Made by a program: the position numbers and the translations under genes. Positions 25,336-34,279 of a DNA stretch of 64,000 bases are shown one piece after another; within the stretch, counting starts at the first letter, position 1, and each line of letters begins with the position of its first letter. Below the pieces are notes generated by a model. The model was not told the DNA's origin, did not search any database, and was given only the letters and a program-made list of their open reading frames with translations. The DNA comes from Saccharopolyspora erythraea NRRL 2338 (GTDB lineage Bacteria > Actinomycetota > Actinomycetes > Mycobacteriales > Pseudonocardiaceae), in NCBI RefSeq assembly GCF_000062885.1, contig NC_009142.1, positions 5,755,584-5,819,583 of the forward strand. The letters run 5' to 3'.

Positions 25336-26312
25336 GCGCAGCGGCGCCGATCGGGGTGCCGGGGCACGTGCCGCTGGTGCACCTGTTGCGCGACGGTCTC
25401 GTGGAGGGCGTGCACCACGGTTCGGTGGTCGTGGTCGGCCCGGACGGGTCGGTGCTGTTCCAGGCGGGCGATGCCGGCACGGCGTTCTACCCGCGCTCGA
25501 CGGCCAAGCCGGTGCAGGCGGTGGCGATGGTCCGGCTCGGGCTGTCGCTGCCGCCGGACCTGCTCGCGCTGACCGCGGCCAGCCACTCCGGGGAGCGGGT
25601 GCACCTGGAGGGGACGCGCCGCATCCTCGACGCGGGCGGGTTCGCCGAGGCCGACCTGGCCAACCCGGCCGACCTGCCCTACGACCCCGTCGAGCGGGCG
25701 AGCTGGGTGGCCGACGGGCGCTCGGCCCGCAAGCTGGCGCACAACTGCTCGGGCAAGCACGCGGCGATGCTGGACACCGCGCGCCGCAACGGCTGGTCCA
25801 CCGCGGACTACCTCGACCCGGCCCACCCGCTGCAGCGCGAGGTGGCCGCCACGGTGGAGGAGCTGACCGGCGAGCCGGTCGCGCACGTGGCCACCGACGG
25901 CTGCGGTGCGCCGCTGTTCTCGGTGTCGCTGCGCGGTCTGGCCACGGCCGCGGGCCGGATCGCCGCCGCGCCCGCGGGCAGCCCGGCCCACCGGGTCGCC
26001 GAAGCGATCCGGGCGCACCCGGAGATGGTCGCGGGCAGCAGGCGCGACGTCTCCGCCCTGATGCGGGCGGTTCCGGGACTGATCGCCAAGGACGGCTTCG
26101 AAGCGGTGCAGGTCGCGGCGCTGCCCGACGGCACCGCGGTCGCGGTCAAGATCGCCGACGGATCGGACCGGGCGCGGCCGCCGGTCACCGCCGCCGCCCT
26201 CGCCCTGGCCGGTGCCGACGCCGCCGCGCTCGCCGGCTTCGCCGGGCCGGGCGCCCCCGACGGGCTGGAAGTGGTCGGCCCCCTCGCCGGCGCGCTGCGC
26301 GCCGCCGCATGA
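25332..26312 (+). CDS. Asparaginase (PF06089, R. etli type II family)
   Basis: 326 residues. Typical landmarks: GVHHGSVVVVGPDGSVLFQAGD, FYPRSTAKPVQAVAMV with the STAKP region, ALTAASHSGE, LAHNCSGKHAAML, and VATDGCGAPLFSVSL with the conserved Cys. This family hydrolyses L-asparagine to aspartate and ammonia and is unrelated to E. coli AnsA/AnsB. ATG 25332 overlaps the permease stop by 4 nt. A strong terminator follows directly. Confidence 0.88.
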   Translation: MSAAAPIGVPGHVPLVHLLRDGLVEGVHHGSVVVVGPDGSVLFQAGDAGTAFYPRSTAKPVQAVAMVRLGLSLPPDLLALTAASHSGERVHLEGTRRILDAGGFAEADLANPADLPYDPVERASWVADGRSARKLAHNCSGKHAAMLDTARRNGWSTADYLDPAHPLQREVAATVEELTGEPVAHVATDGCGAPLFSVSLRGLATAAGRIAAAPAGSPAHRVAEAIRAHPEMVAGSRRDVSALMRAVPGLIAKDGFEAVQVAALPDGTAVAVKIADGSDRARPPVTAAALALAGADAAALAGFAGPGAPDGLEVVGPLAGALRAAA

Positions 26313-26315
26313 GCA

Positions 26316-26346
26316 CCGGTGGCGGGTCCCCGCGACCCGCCACCGG
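26316..26346 (+). terminator. Terminator hairpin
   Basis: CCGGTGGCGGGTC (26316-26328) pairs perfectly with GACCCGCCACCGG (26334-26346), loop 5 nt, 3 nt after the asparaginase stop. Thirteen GC-rich pairs without a T-run. Confidence 0.85.
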
Positions 26347-26739
26347 CCACCACCGACATCAGGCCAGGTCGCAGGGTCATTTTCGGCAGTTTGTTCTCCC
26401 GCGCCCTGGTCGTGTGCAGCGAGCGGGGGTTGTCCTCGTCCTCGCGGTCGTGCTGCTGGAAGTGCGCTTCCGATCGGGTTTCCCGTTCGGGATCACCACT
26501 TCCCTCGCACGGGCCAGGTGCGCTCTCGGGACGCGGCTGTGACCCGAGTCGGCGCACTTGCGGCGCTGTCCACCACGGGCGACGAGTCCTGCGACACATC
26601 GGCGACGTGATCTGTTCCGCGACCCACACGTCTGTCGGAGCGGCAACGAATTCCGAGATCGGGACGCCTCTGCCGCAACCACGGCGAAGCGGCTCTCTCG
26701 GTCCTGCAACGATCACCGGTGGCGGGTCGCCGGCAGGCG
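26347..26739. other. 393-nt intergenic stretch without recognisable gene
   Basis: Lower GC than its surroundings and open in several frames, but no frame has a start with ribosome site or a recognisable domain. It starts with TCATTTTCGGCAGTTTG and ends with another copy of ACCGGTGGCGGGTC (26714-26727), the left arm of the terminator at 26316. It looks like decayed or repeat-type DNA. Confidence 0.4.
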
Positions 26740-27663
26740 TCAGGACACCTCGAGCACGAGCTTGCCGCGGGTGCGCCCCTCCTGGCTGACCCGGAACGCC
26801 TCGGCCGCCGAGGACAGCGGCAGCACCCGGTCGACGTTGACCGCGAGCTTCCCGGCGTCGGCCAGCCGCGCGAGCTCGGTCAGGTCGGCCGAGTCCGGCC
26901 GCACGTAGTGGTACATGCCGCCGGCTTCCTTCACCCCGGGGTCGACGATGGAGACCACCCGCCGCGGCGACTTCAGCACCGACTGCGACACCGCCACGGC
27001 GTCGCCGCCCGCGAAGTCCAGCGCGACGTCCACCCCGTCCGGCGCGAGCTCGCGGACGCGCTCGGCCAGCCCTTCGCCGTAGGTCACCGGCTCGGCGCCC
27101 AGCTCGCGCAGGAAGTCGTGGTTGCGCTCGCTGGCCGTGCCGATGACGCGCAGGCCCTTGGCCGCGGCGATCTGCACTCCGAACGAGCCGACGCCTCCGG
27201 CCGCCGCGTGCACCAGCACCGTCTCGCCTCCGGCGGCCTCCGCCCGCGCCAGCGACTGGTACGCGGTGAGCCCGGCCAGCGGCAGGCCCGCGGCCTGGTG
27301 CCAGTCCAGCGACGCGGGCTTGCGGGCGATGGTGCGCACCGGGGCGGAGACGAGCTCGGCGAAGGTGCCGTGCTGGACCTCGTCCTTGCGCACGTACCCG
27401 ATCACCTCGTCACCTGGCTCGTACTCCCAGACCGCCAGGCCGACCTGCTCGACCACACCGGCGACGTCCCAGCCGGGGACGAGCGGGAAGTGCACGTTGA
27501 GCAACGGGTCGAGCGCGCCGCTGAGGATCTTCCAGTCGACCGGGTTCACGCCCGCGGACTTCACCCGCACCAGCACCTCGTCCGGGCCGACCTTCGGATC
27601 GGGCACGTCGGTGAACCGCAGTTCGTCAGGATCGCCGTACCGCTGCGCCGCTGTCGCCTTCAT
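26740..27663 (-). CDS. NADPH:quinone oxidoreductase-like MDR protein
   Basis: 307 residues. GroES-like N-terminal half (EVLVRVKSAGVNPVDWKILSG, FPLVPGWDVAGVVEQVG) and Rossmann half with VLVHAAAGGVGSFGVQIAAAKG (about 140-161), the AAGGVG cofactor motif. The zinc-binding Cys/His of alcohol dehydrogenases are absent, so it belongs to the zinc-free quinone oxidoreductase/enoyl reductase group of the MDR superfamily. It uses NADPH to reduce quinones or activated alkenes. Divergent from the dehydratase at 27796. Confidence 0.88.
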   Translation of the reverse strand: MKATAAQRYGDPDELRFTDVPDPKVGPDEVLVRVKSAGVNPVDWKILSGALDPLLNVHFPLVPGWDVAGVVEQVGLAVWEYEPGDEVIGYVRKDEVQHGTFAELVSAPVRTIARKPASLDWHQAAGLPLAGLTAYQSLARAEAAGGETVLVHAAAGGVGSFGVQIAAAKGLRVIGTASERNHDFLRELGAEPVTYGEGLAERVRELAPDGVDVALDFAGGDAVAVSQSVLKSPRRVVSIVDPGVKEAGGMYHYVRPDSADLTELARLADAGKLAVNVDRVLPLSSAAEAFRVSQEGRTRGKLVLEVS

Positions 27664-27769
27664 GCCCGGCACAACCTGGGGGCCGCGGCGATCATTCCCG
27701 CTCCTGGGATCGGCGTATCGACAGCCGTGGGCACCGCCCGTAGAGTCAGCGTTCACGTGATGGAAGCCG

Positions 27770-27785
27770 CTTCACGTTCGTGAAG
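27770..27785. promoter_or_regulatory. Palindromic operator before the sugar-acid dehydratase
   Basis: CTTCACGTTCGTGAAG is a perfect 7+2+7 palindrome whose last bases overlap the AAGGAG ribosome site of the gene at 27796. A half-related GTTCACGTGA lies 20 nt upstream. Position over the translation start region suggests repression. Confidence 0.6.
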
Positions 27786-27795
27786 GAGTGATCCG

Positions 27796-29340
27796 GTGGC
27801 GCTGCAGGACCTGGACGAGCTGGCATTCCGACTCCACGCCGACGACAACGTCGTGATCGCCAAAGCCGACGTCGAGCCCGGCTCGTACTCCCGCGGCGGC
27901 ACCGCCGTGGAGGTGCCCGGCGAGGTGCCGCGCGGCCACAAGCTGGCCACGGCCACCATCGAGGCAGGCGACCCGGTCCGCAAGTACGGCCAGATCATCG
28001 GATTCGCGACCCGCGCGATCCGGCCAGGGGAGCACGTGCACACCCACAACGTGCAGTACCAGGAGTTCCAGCGCGACCACGCCTTCGGCGTGGACAGCAG
28101 GCCGACCGAGTACGTGCCCGACGAGCGGCGCGCGACCTTCCAGGGCTACGTGCGGCCCGACGGCAGGGTCGGCACCCGCAACTACCTGGGTGTGATCACG
28201 TCGGTGAACTGCTCGGCCACCGCGGCCAAGATGATCGCCAGGCAGGTCGAGGCGTCCGGGATGCTCGACGACTTCCCCAACGTCGACGGGGTGTGCGCGC
28301 TGACCCACACGCTGGGGTGCGGCAGCGGCGGTCCGGGCAACGAGGGCTTCGAGGTCCTGCGCCGGGCGCTGGTCGGCTACGCCGGGCACCCGAACTTCGC
28401 CGGGCTGCTGGTGATCGGGCTGGGCTGCGAGGTCAACCAGGTCCGCGACCTCACCGAGATGCTCAAGCTGCCCGAGGGCATGCCCGTGCACGCCATGACG
28501 ATCCAGGAGCTCGGCGGCACGAGGAAGACCGTCGCCGAGGGCGTGCGGCGGATCACCGAGATGCTGCCGATCGCCGACCGCGGCCGTCGGCGCACCGTGC
28601 CGGCGTCCGAGCTGGTGATGGCCATGGAGTGCGGCGGTTCCGATGCCTACTCCGGCATCACCGCCAACCCCGCCCTGGGCGCCGCCGCCGACCTGCTGGT
28701 CCGGCACGGCGGCACCGCCGTCTTCGGCGAGACGACCGAGATCTACGGCGCCGAGCACCTGCTCACCCGGCGCGCGGTCAGCCGCGAGGTCGGCGAGAAG
28801 CTGCTGGAGCGCATCGCGTGGTGGGAGTCCTACGTCAAGCGCGACGGCAGCTCCATCAACAACAACCCCTCCCCCGGCAACAAGGCGGGCGGGCTGACCA
28901 CGATCCTGGAGAAGTCCCTGGGTGCCGCGGCCAAGGGCGGCACCACCGACCTGTGCGACGTGGTGCGCTACGCCGAGCCGGTCACCGCCAAGGGCCTGGT
29001 GTTCATGGACACCCCCGGCTACGACCCGGTCAACGCGACCGGCCTGATCGCGGGCGGGGCGCAGCTGATGTGCTTCACCACCGGACGCGGCTCGGCCTTC
29101 GGCTGCAAGCCCGCGCCGAGCCTCAAGCTCGCCACCAACACCCCGCTCTACGAACGCATGACCGACGACATGGACGTCAACTGCGGGACCATCGCCGACG
29201 GGGACTCCGACGTCGAGGAGATGGGCCGGGTGATCTTCGAGCGCGTCCTCGCGGTCGCCTCCGGCGAGGCCACCAAGAGCGAGGAGCTCGGCTACGGCGA
29301 CGAGGAGTTCGTGCCCTGGCACCTGTCCACGGTGCTCTGA
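27796..29340 (+). CDS. Altronate/galactarate dehydratase (UxaA/GarD family)
   Basis: 514 residues from GTG 27796 with AAGGAG about 8 nt before. An N-terminal SAF domain (about 15-85) is followed by the catalytic UxaA/GarD region: GYVRPDGRVGTRNYLGVI, NCSATAAKMIA, THTLGCGSGGPGNEG, LVIGLGCEVNQ, MECGGSDAYSGITANPALG and SINNNPSPGNKAGGLT. These enzymes dehydrate altronate or galactarate to keto-deoxy acids using iron. Length is nearer to GarD, so galactarate is possible. No partner dehydrogenase or aldolase is adjacent; the nanA-like lyase at 12540 belongs to another operon. Confidence 0.88.
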   Translation: MALQDLDELAFRLHADDNVVIAKADVEPGSYSRGGTAVEVPGEVPRGHKLATATIEAGDPVRKYGQIIGFATRAIRPGEHVHTHNVQYQEFQRDHAFGVDSRPTEYVPDERRATFQGYVRPDGRVGTRNYLGVITSVNCSATAAKMIARQVEASGMLDDFPNVDGVCALTHTLGCGSGGPGNEGFEVLRRALVGYAGHPNFAGLLVIGLGCEVNQVRDLTEMLKLPEGMPVHAMTIQELGGTRKTVAEGVRRITEMLPIADRGRRRTVPASELVMAMECGGSDAYSGITANPALGAAADLLVRHGGTAVFGETTEIYGAEHLLTRRAVSREVGEKLLERIAWWESYVKRDGSSINNNPSPGNKAGGLTTILEKSLGAAAKGGTTDLCDVVRYAEPVTAKGLVFMDTPGYDPVNATGLIAGGAQLMCFTTGRGSAFGCKPAPSLKLATNTPLYERMTDDMDVNCGTIADGDSDVEEMGRVIFERVLAVASGEATKSEELGYGDEEFVPWHLSTVL

Positions 29341-29342
29341 CC

Positions 29343-29435
29343 CGGCCACCGCTCCAGCGCCGGCCACGGCCCTGGGTCACTGCTCTGACCCGGTCACTGC
29401 CCTGCTCCGGCCACTGCTCTGACCTGGCACTCGAT
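29343..29435. repeat. Imperfect short tandem repeats
   Basis: Units related to GGCCACTGCTCTGACC occur about four times in 90 nt directly after the dehydratase stop. Non-coding. Could be slippage-generated repeats. Confidence 0.45.
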
Positions 29436-29544
29436 CGAGTGAGGCGGGTCAAGGGTCCCGGCGGGGATGTCGACTGCTCTGCCAAGGAGTGCCGCCGCGC
29501 GCGGCGCCTCCGGTCCGCCGACTCCCGATGGGCAGTTTGCCGAC

Positions 29545-30642
29545 ATGCGCGTCCTGTTCACCACCACGCCCGGCCGCGGTCACTTCTTCCCGATGGTTCC
29601 TCTCGCCTGGGCCCTGCGTTGCGCGGGTCACCAGGTCGTCGTCGCCGCGCCACCCCAGATCGCCGAGTCCGTGCGCGCCGCGGGGCTGGAGCACGTCCCG
29701 GTGGGTGGTGGCGCCCCGGACGCCGGGCGGTACCGGGAGTTCACCGCCGAACCATGGGCCGTGCTAGCCGAACACGCGGTCGACGCGACCACCGACCTGG
29801 TCGCGCGCTGGTGTCCTGACCTGGTGGTCTGCGGCTACGCCGAGCTCGCCGGTCCGGTCGCGGCCGCCGTGCACGAGGTCCCGGCGGTCTCGCACCACTG
29901 GGGCCTGCACCTCGCCGACGAGTCGGTGCGCCGGCTCTTCTCCGGTACCGCCGCCATCCGGTTGCGCAGGCTGCACGCGCGGTTCGGGTTATCCGACGAG
30001 GAGGCCGCGCCCGAGCTCGTCGTCGACCTGTGCCCGCCGAGCCTGGCCCGCGTCGACCGCACGGGGTGGCTGCCGATGCGCCACATCCCCTACGGCGGGG
30101 CGGGAATCCCGGCGCCGTGGCTGTGGGAGCCGCGCGACCGGCCGCGGATCTGCGTGTCCATGGGCGGTGTGCCCGCCGAGGTGGTGCACGAGACGGTGCG
30201 AGGGCTTGCCGGAGCGGATGCCGAGATCGTTCTCACCGGCTCGGACTGCCCCGCCGATCTGCCCGGCGTCCGCGCCGGCGGTCGGCTGCCGCACGACCAG
30301 CTGTTGCCGACGTGCGACGCGGTGGTGCACCACGGCGGCTCCGGCACCGCGATGAACTCCCTGCTGTGCGGGCTGCCGCAACTGGTGCTGCCGCACGCGG
30401 GCGAGCAGTTCGAGAACGCCGAGCGGCTGGTGGCGGCGGGCGTGGCCCGCCAGGTCGGCAGCGCCGAGCGCGACGCAGGGACGCTGGGCGCCGAGCTCGA
30501 GGAGCTGCTCGACGACCCGTCGTACCGCGACCGGGCCCTGCGGATCAGGTCGGAGATCGAGTCGATGCCCGCGCCCGGCGAGGTCGTGCTGGCCCTGGAG
30601 GCGTGCGCCGAGTCACCGCCGGCGCTGACACCGATCCGGTAG
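29545..30642 (+). CDS. GT1 family (MGT/EryCIII-like) glycosyltransferase
   Basis: 365 residues from ATG 29545. N-terminal MRVLFTTTPGRGHFFPMVPLAWALRCAGHQV is the acceptor-domain start of GT-B glycosyltransferases; the donor signature is CDAVVHHGGSGTAMNSLLCGLPQLVLPHAGEQFENAERL (about 266-304). Such enzymes put deoxysugars on natural products or glycosylate xenobiotics from a nucleotide sugar. It stands alone: no polyketide or deoxysugar genes are near, and it is shorter than macrolide enzymes (about 400). A longer in-frame start at 29467 adds low-complexity sequence and was not chosen. Confidence 0.85.
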   Translation: MRVLFTTTPGRGHFFPMVPLAWALRCAGHQVVVAAPPQIAESVRAAGLEHVPVGGGAPDAGRYREFTAEPWAVLAEHAVDATTDLVARWCPDLVVCGYAELAGPVAAAVHEVPAVSHHWGLHLADESVRRLFSGTAAIRLRRLHARFGLSDEEAAPELVVDLCPPSLARVDRTGWLPMRHIPYGGAGIPAPWLWEPRDRPRICVSMGGVPAEVVHETVRGLAGADAEIVLTGSDCPADLPGVRAGGRLPHDQLLPTCDAVVHHGGSGTAMNSLLCGLPQLVLPHAGEQFENAERLVAAGVARQVGSAERDAGTLGAELEELLDDPSYRDRALRIRSEIESMPAPGEVVLALEACAESPPALTPIR

Positions 30643-30692
30643 GGGCTTCTCGACATGCGGCGTGGGACCCGGCCCGCGCTCCTCCAGCATTC

Positions 30693-32021
30693 CTAACGCG
30701 ACGCGGCCGTGGTGAGCCGCGGCAGGTCCCAGCGGTGGCGCCGCAGCGACACCGGCACCTCGTCGCCGCGCGCCTGGGCCTCCAGCACGACCGCGCGGGC
30801 CCGGCGCCACCACACGAAGGTGCGCCACGACGCGAGCACGAGCATCGCGGGCAGCGCGAGCATCGCGATCCGGTAGCCGTCGACCGCGGGCATGCCCTGC
30901 ACCCCGTCGAGGACTAGTCCGACCAGTGCCACGCCGAGCGCGGTGGCCGAGTGCCCGCCGGCGTTGGCGACTCCGGTCGCGGTGCCGACCTGCTGGATGG
31001 GGTTGTAGTCGCGCACCAGGGCGAAGGCGATCGACGACACCGGGACGCCCAGGGCGAACACCGTGAACGCGACCATCACGACGGTCAGCGGCGGGGTCCC
31101 GCCGGGCCAGCCGAGCAGTGGCGCCCAGGTCAGCGCGCTGATCACCAGGTAGACGACCACGATCGGCATCCGGCACTCCGGGCGCCGCCCGATCAGCGCG
31201 CCGACCACGGGGCCGCCGACGACCTGGCCGATGATCAGCACGCTCAGCAGCGCGCTCGCGGTCGCGGGCGCGACACCGAGCCCCTCGACGAGGTACGGGA
31301 AGCCCCAGAGCAGGGTCAGCGCGCCCGCGGCGAACAGCGTGCCGAAGTGCACCCAGAACGCCAGCCGCGTGCCCGGGACGGCCCATGCCGCGCGCACCCG
31401 CGCCAGGGTCGCCGCGGCACCGCTCGGGCGTCCGGCCGTGCTCGAGGTGCGGGGGTCGCGCACGAAACCGAAGGTGATCGCGGCGTAGCCCGCGGTCAGC
31501 GCCCCCACCAGCAGGAAGGTCGGCGTCCAGCCCATGCCCTGCAGCGCCAGCGTGAGGGGGAAGGTGGCGGCCACGCCGCCCAGCGCGCCCAGCGCGCTGG
31601 AGATCGTGGCGACCAGCGCGTAGCGGCGGGCCGAGAAGCTGGTGGCCACCAGCCGCAGGATGCTCACCCAGGTCAGCGCGTCGCCGACACCCAGCACGCC
31701 GCGCGCCAGCAGCGCCATCGAGTAGGAGTCGGCGACGGCGAACAGGATCTGGCCGGCACCGAGCAGCAGCACCGCCGCCGTGACCACCCGCCGCGGCCCG
31801 AACCGGTCGGCCAGCAGACCGGTGGGGATCTGCATGCCCGCGTAGATGCTCATCTGCAGCACGGTGAAGGCGCTCAGCGCGGCGGGGCCGACGTCGAAGC
31901 GGTCGAGCGCGAGCGGGCCTGCCACCCCCAGGCTGCCCCTGTGGAACACCGCGGCGAGATAGGCGATCACCGCCGCGCCCCAGATCCACCACGCCCGACT
32001 CTCCGGTCGGTCGGCAGCCAC
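30693..32021 (-). CDS. MFS transporter
   Basis: 442 residues from GTG 32021, preceded by AAGGAGGT, the best ribosome site in the window. Twelve helices; MFS loop 2-3 motif is GLLADRFGPRRVV and the helix 5 pattern is GDALTWVSILRLV. The subfamily resembles nitrate/nitrite-type or hexuronate-type carriers, and no substrate can be fixed. Convergent with the glycosyltransferase. The 580-nt upstream region carries a dyad at 32105. Confidence 0.85.
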   Translation of the reverse strand: MAADRPESRAWWIWGAAVIAYLAAVFHRGSLGVAGPLALDRFDVGPAALSAFTVLQMSIYAGMQIPTGLLADRFGPRRVVTAAVLLLGAGQILFAVADSYSMALLARGVLGVGDALTWVSILRLVATSFSARRYALVATISSALGALGGVAATFPLTLALQGMGWTPTFLLVGALTAGYAAITFGFVRDPRTSSTAGRPSGAAATLARVRAAWAVPGTRLAFWVHFGTLFAAGALTLLWGFPYLVEGLGVAPATASALLSVLIIGQVVGGPVVGALIGRRPECRMPIVVVYLVISALTWAPLLGWPGGTPPLTVVMVAFTVFALGVPVSSIAFALVRDYNPIQQVGTATGVANAGGHSATALGVALVGLVLDGVQGMPAVDGYRIAMLALPAMLVLASWRTFVWWRRARAVVLEAQARGDEVPVSLRRHRWDLPRLTTAASR

Positions 32022-32602
32022 GGGAGACCTCCTTCTTCTGGTTCGGCAGATGTCCAGGCGGCGAGTAACCGCGGTTGTCGTTCTTCCGCCTTGTTCTTCG
32101 GTGCGGTGTCACGATCGGTTACACCATCGCGACGTGTACTGCGACACACCCGGTAGAACATTTTCCCTGGCGTGCTCCCGAGAAGCAAATCCGCGTCCAT
32201 CCACTGTGGACAACTTTTCCGCCGGGTGAAGGGAAGGTGGAATACGCGGCCGGGATTCGCGTGGGGAAAGGGCGCCGATCAGCGCGTTGACCTGCGCTTT
32301 GGCACGGCTGTGGCGCCGCCGTCCGGATCATGCCCAGGCAACAACAGCATCTGCCTGGAGGCTGCGCGCTGGGACAGCGCGCCGAGCAGTCGGGCCGATT
32401 TCGACCCGTGTCATCGGTCACTGCCGACCGAGGTCGGCTTGAGCACCACCGCGGCTGTGATGTCCGGCGACTACAGGGAGCGGGTCGGCGCGGCGGCCGG
32501 TACACCCACCCCGCGCGGCGATCGGCGGCGCGCGTAGGCCCATAGGGTCCTGGGGGAGCCCAACCCCCACTTCAATCGGGCAATGCTGCGAAAGGGAGCG
32601 CG
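32022..32602. other. Long divergent intergenic region with a dyad
   Basis: 581 nt without a supported gene, between the MFS gene (leftward) and the frameshifted gene at 32603 (rightward). GGTGT-C-AC...GT-T-ACACC at 32105-32125 is an imperfect 21-nt dyad with half-sites GGTGTnAC, about 85 nt upstream of the MFS start, a likely regulator site. TGGGGG/CCCCCA at 32551-32569 forms a small hairpin 34 nt before the rightward start. Confidence 0.5.
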
Positions 32603-33249
32603 TTGACACTGGACCGAAACTCGATCCTCGGACCGTTCCCGTTGCCGCCGGTGGACGACGCCATGCGGGAACGAGCCCGCAGGATGGCGGGCACCGCCCG
32701 ATGGCTGACCTTCGAGGACCCGACGTACCGGCAGATCCCGGTCAGCCGGTGGCGACAACGGCGATCCAGGGCGCCTACGGTGTCACCGACACCGGCGAAC
32801 TAACCGGCAAGTACCAGATCAACGCCTTCTATCGGCCGCCCCAACAGGTCACCGGAATGCCACTGGACACCACCGTGGACCTCGTACTGTGGCGAATCTT
32901 GAACGGCTACAACCCGCTGGGATTCCTGGTCGACCGGCTCTACCGGGCGGAACTGGCGCTCTACGCCTCCCACCACGGGGACCAACGCCTCCAGGTCGAC
33001 CGCGACGCGGAGGGGCTGCCGGCGTTGACCGCGTTCACCGGCCCCCGCCACCTTCCCGACAGCTGGGCGCACCACCACCTCGTACCGGGGTGGACGGTGT
33101 TCGACGCGATGGCCAATGGACCGGTGTTCCTGAACCTCAACCCCGGCACCCCGCTGTCGCTGAAGATCATGATCCGAGATCTGGCGCTCCTTCTCACCGA
33201 CCGCAGTCGACAGGGTCGGACCCTCGGTCCCATCCCGTTCGGGGAATGA
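32603..33249 (+). pseudogene. Type VII secretion-associated (SseB-like) protein, frameshifted
   Basis: Frame 1 starts at TTG 32603 after GGGAG and reads VDDAMRERARRMAGTARWLTFEDPTYRQIP. The homology then continues one frame over: GQPVATTAIQGAYGVTDTGELTGKYQINAFYRPPQQVTGMP, and ends with HHHLVPGWTVFDAMANGPVFLNLNPGTPLSLKIMIRDL. Together they give the pattern of actinobacterial type VII secretion-associated proteins (GxIGAYxVDxxGEITGxFxxNPxYRPSPxALGMP ... LNPGS). Adding one base near 32740 restores about 215 residues, so this is a one-base deletion, real or a sequencing error. No ESX genes are nearby. Confidence 0.6.
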
Positions 33250-33396
33250 ACCGCGCAAGGGCTTCCGCGCGCCGCGACCCCGCACTGCCATCGCGGTACA
33301 AGATCGTCGGATCGCGGGAATCCGGGCGATGCGATAGGTATGATCCAGGCGACATTGCGGAGCCGCTGCCCACCATCCCGCGAAGGAGACGTCGAG

Positions 33397-34215
33397 ATGA
33401 CCGATTCCGAGACGCCCCGGGTGCGGGTGTCCGGGCAGCCGGACGAGCTGGACACGACCGTTCCGCACGCGGCCAGGGTCTGGAACTACTGGCTGGACGG
33501 CAAGGACTACTACACCGTCGACCGGCAGGCCGGTGACGAGTTCCTTTCCGTGTTCCCGGGGATGAAGGCCGCCGCGCAGGCCAGTCGCGGCTGCCTGGGC
33601 CGGATGGTGCGCCACATGGTGACCGAGGGCGGTGTGCGGCAGTTCCTCGACGTCGGCACCGGTCTTCCCACCGCGGAGAACACCCACGACATCGCGCAGC
33701 GGGCCGACCCGTCGTGCCGGATCGTCTACGTGGACAACGACCCCCTCGTGCTGGCCCACGCCCGTGCGCTGCTGACCAGCACGCCCGAAGGCGCGACCTG
33801 GTACGTGCACGCCGACATCCGCGAGCCCGGCACGATCGTCGACGTGGCCGGCGACATGCTCGACCTCACCCGCCCGGTCGGGCTGATGCTGTTCGGCATC
33901 CTGGGCCTCATTCCCGAGTACGAACGCGCTCGGTCCGTTGTGGACACTCTCGTCGACGCGCTGCCCTCGGGCTCCTACCTCGCGCTGTTCGACGTCGACG
34001 ACACCGACGCGGCGGCGGTCGACGCGGCCTCGCGCTACGCGGAGTCGGGCGCGATCCCGTACAACCACCGCAGCCCCGAGCAGATCGCCGGGTATTTCTC
34101 CGGCCTGGAGCTGGTCGAGCCCGGTGTGGTGCGGTGCGGGCAGTGGCGGCCGGAGGGACCGGCACCGGCGGGGCCGGAGACCACCACGCGCGCGGGGCTC
34201 GCCCGTAAGCCCTGA
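33397..34215 (+). CDS. SAM-dependent methyltransferase, PF04672 family
   Basis: 272 residues; ATG 33397 has GAAGGAG 8 nt upstream. The hallmark N-terminal HAARVWNYWLDGKDYYTVDRQAG is followed by FLDVGTGLPTAENTHDIAQ (SAM motif I, about 92-110) and RIVYVDNDPLVLAHARALL. The family (formerly DUF574) is very common in filamentous actinomycetes, often in many copies and near regulatory systems; substrates are unknown. The Asp/Trp-rich start is diagnostic. C-terminus (about 25 residues) is disordered Pro/Ala. Confidence 0.92.
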   Translation: MTDSETPRVRVSGQPDELDTTVPHAARVWNYWLDGKDYYTVDRQAGDEFLSVFPGMKAAAQASRGCLGRMVRHMVTEGGVRQFLDVGTGLPTAENTHDIAQRADPSCRIVYVDNDPLVLAHARALLTSTPEGATWYVHADIREPGTIVDVAGDMLDLTRPVGLMLFGILGLIPEYERARSVVDTLVDALPSGSYLALFDVDDTDAAAVDAASRYAESGAIPYNHRSPEQIAGYFSGLELVEPGVVRCGQWRPEGPAPAGPETTTRAGLARKP

Positions 34216-34279
34216 GCCATCACCTGGACCAAGCGCAGACACCACCGCCTAGCCCAGCGCAGACACAGCCCAAGCAGTG

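Noticed and set aside
29467-30642. Natural-product biosynthetic cluster around the glycosyltransferase
   Set aside because: No polyketide, peptide synthetase, deoxysugar or cyclase genes are adjacent; a single GT1 gene is not evidence.
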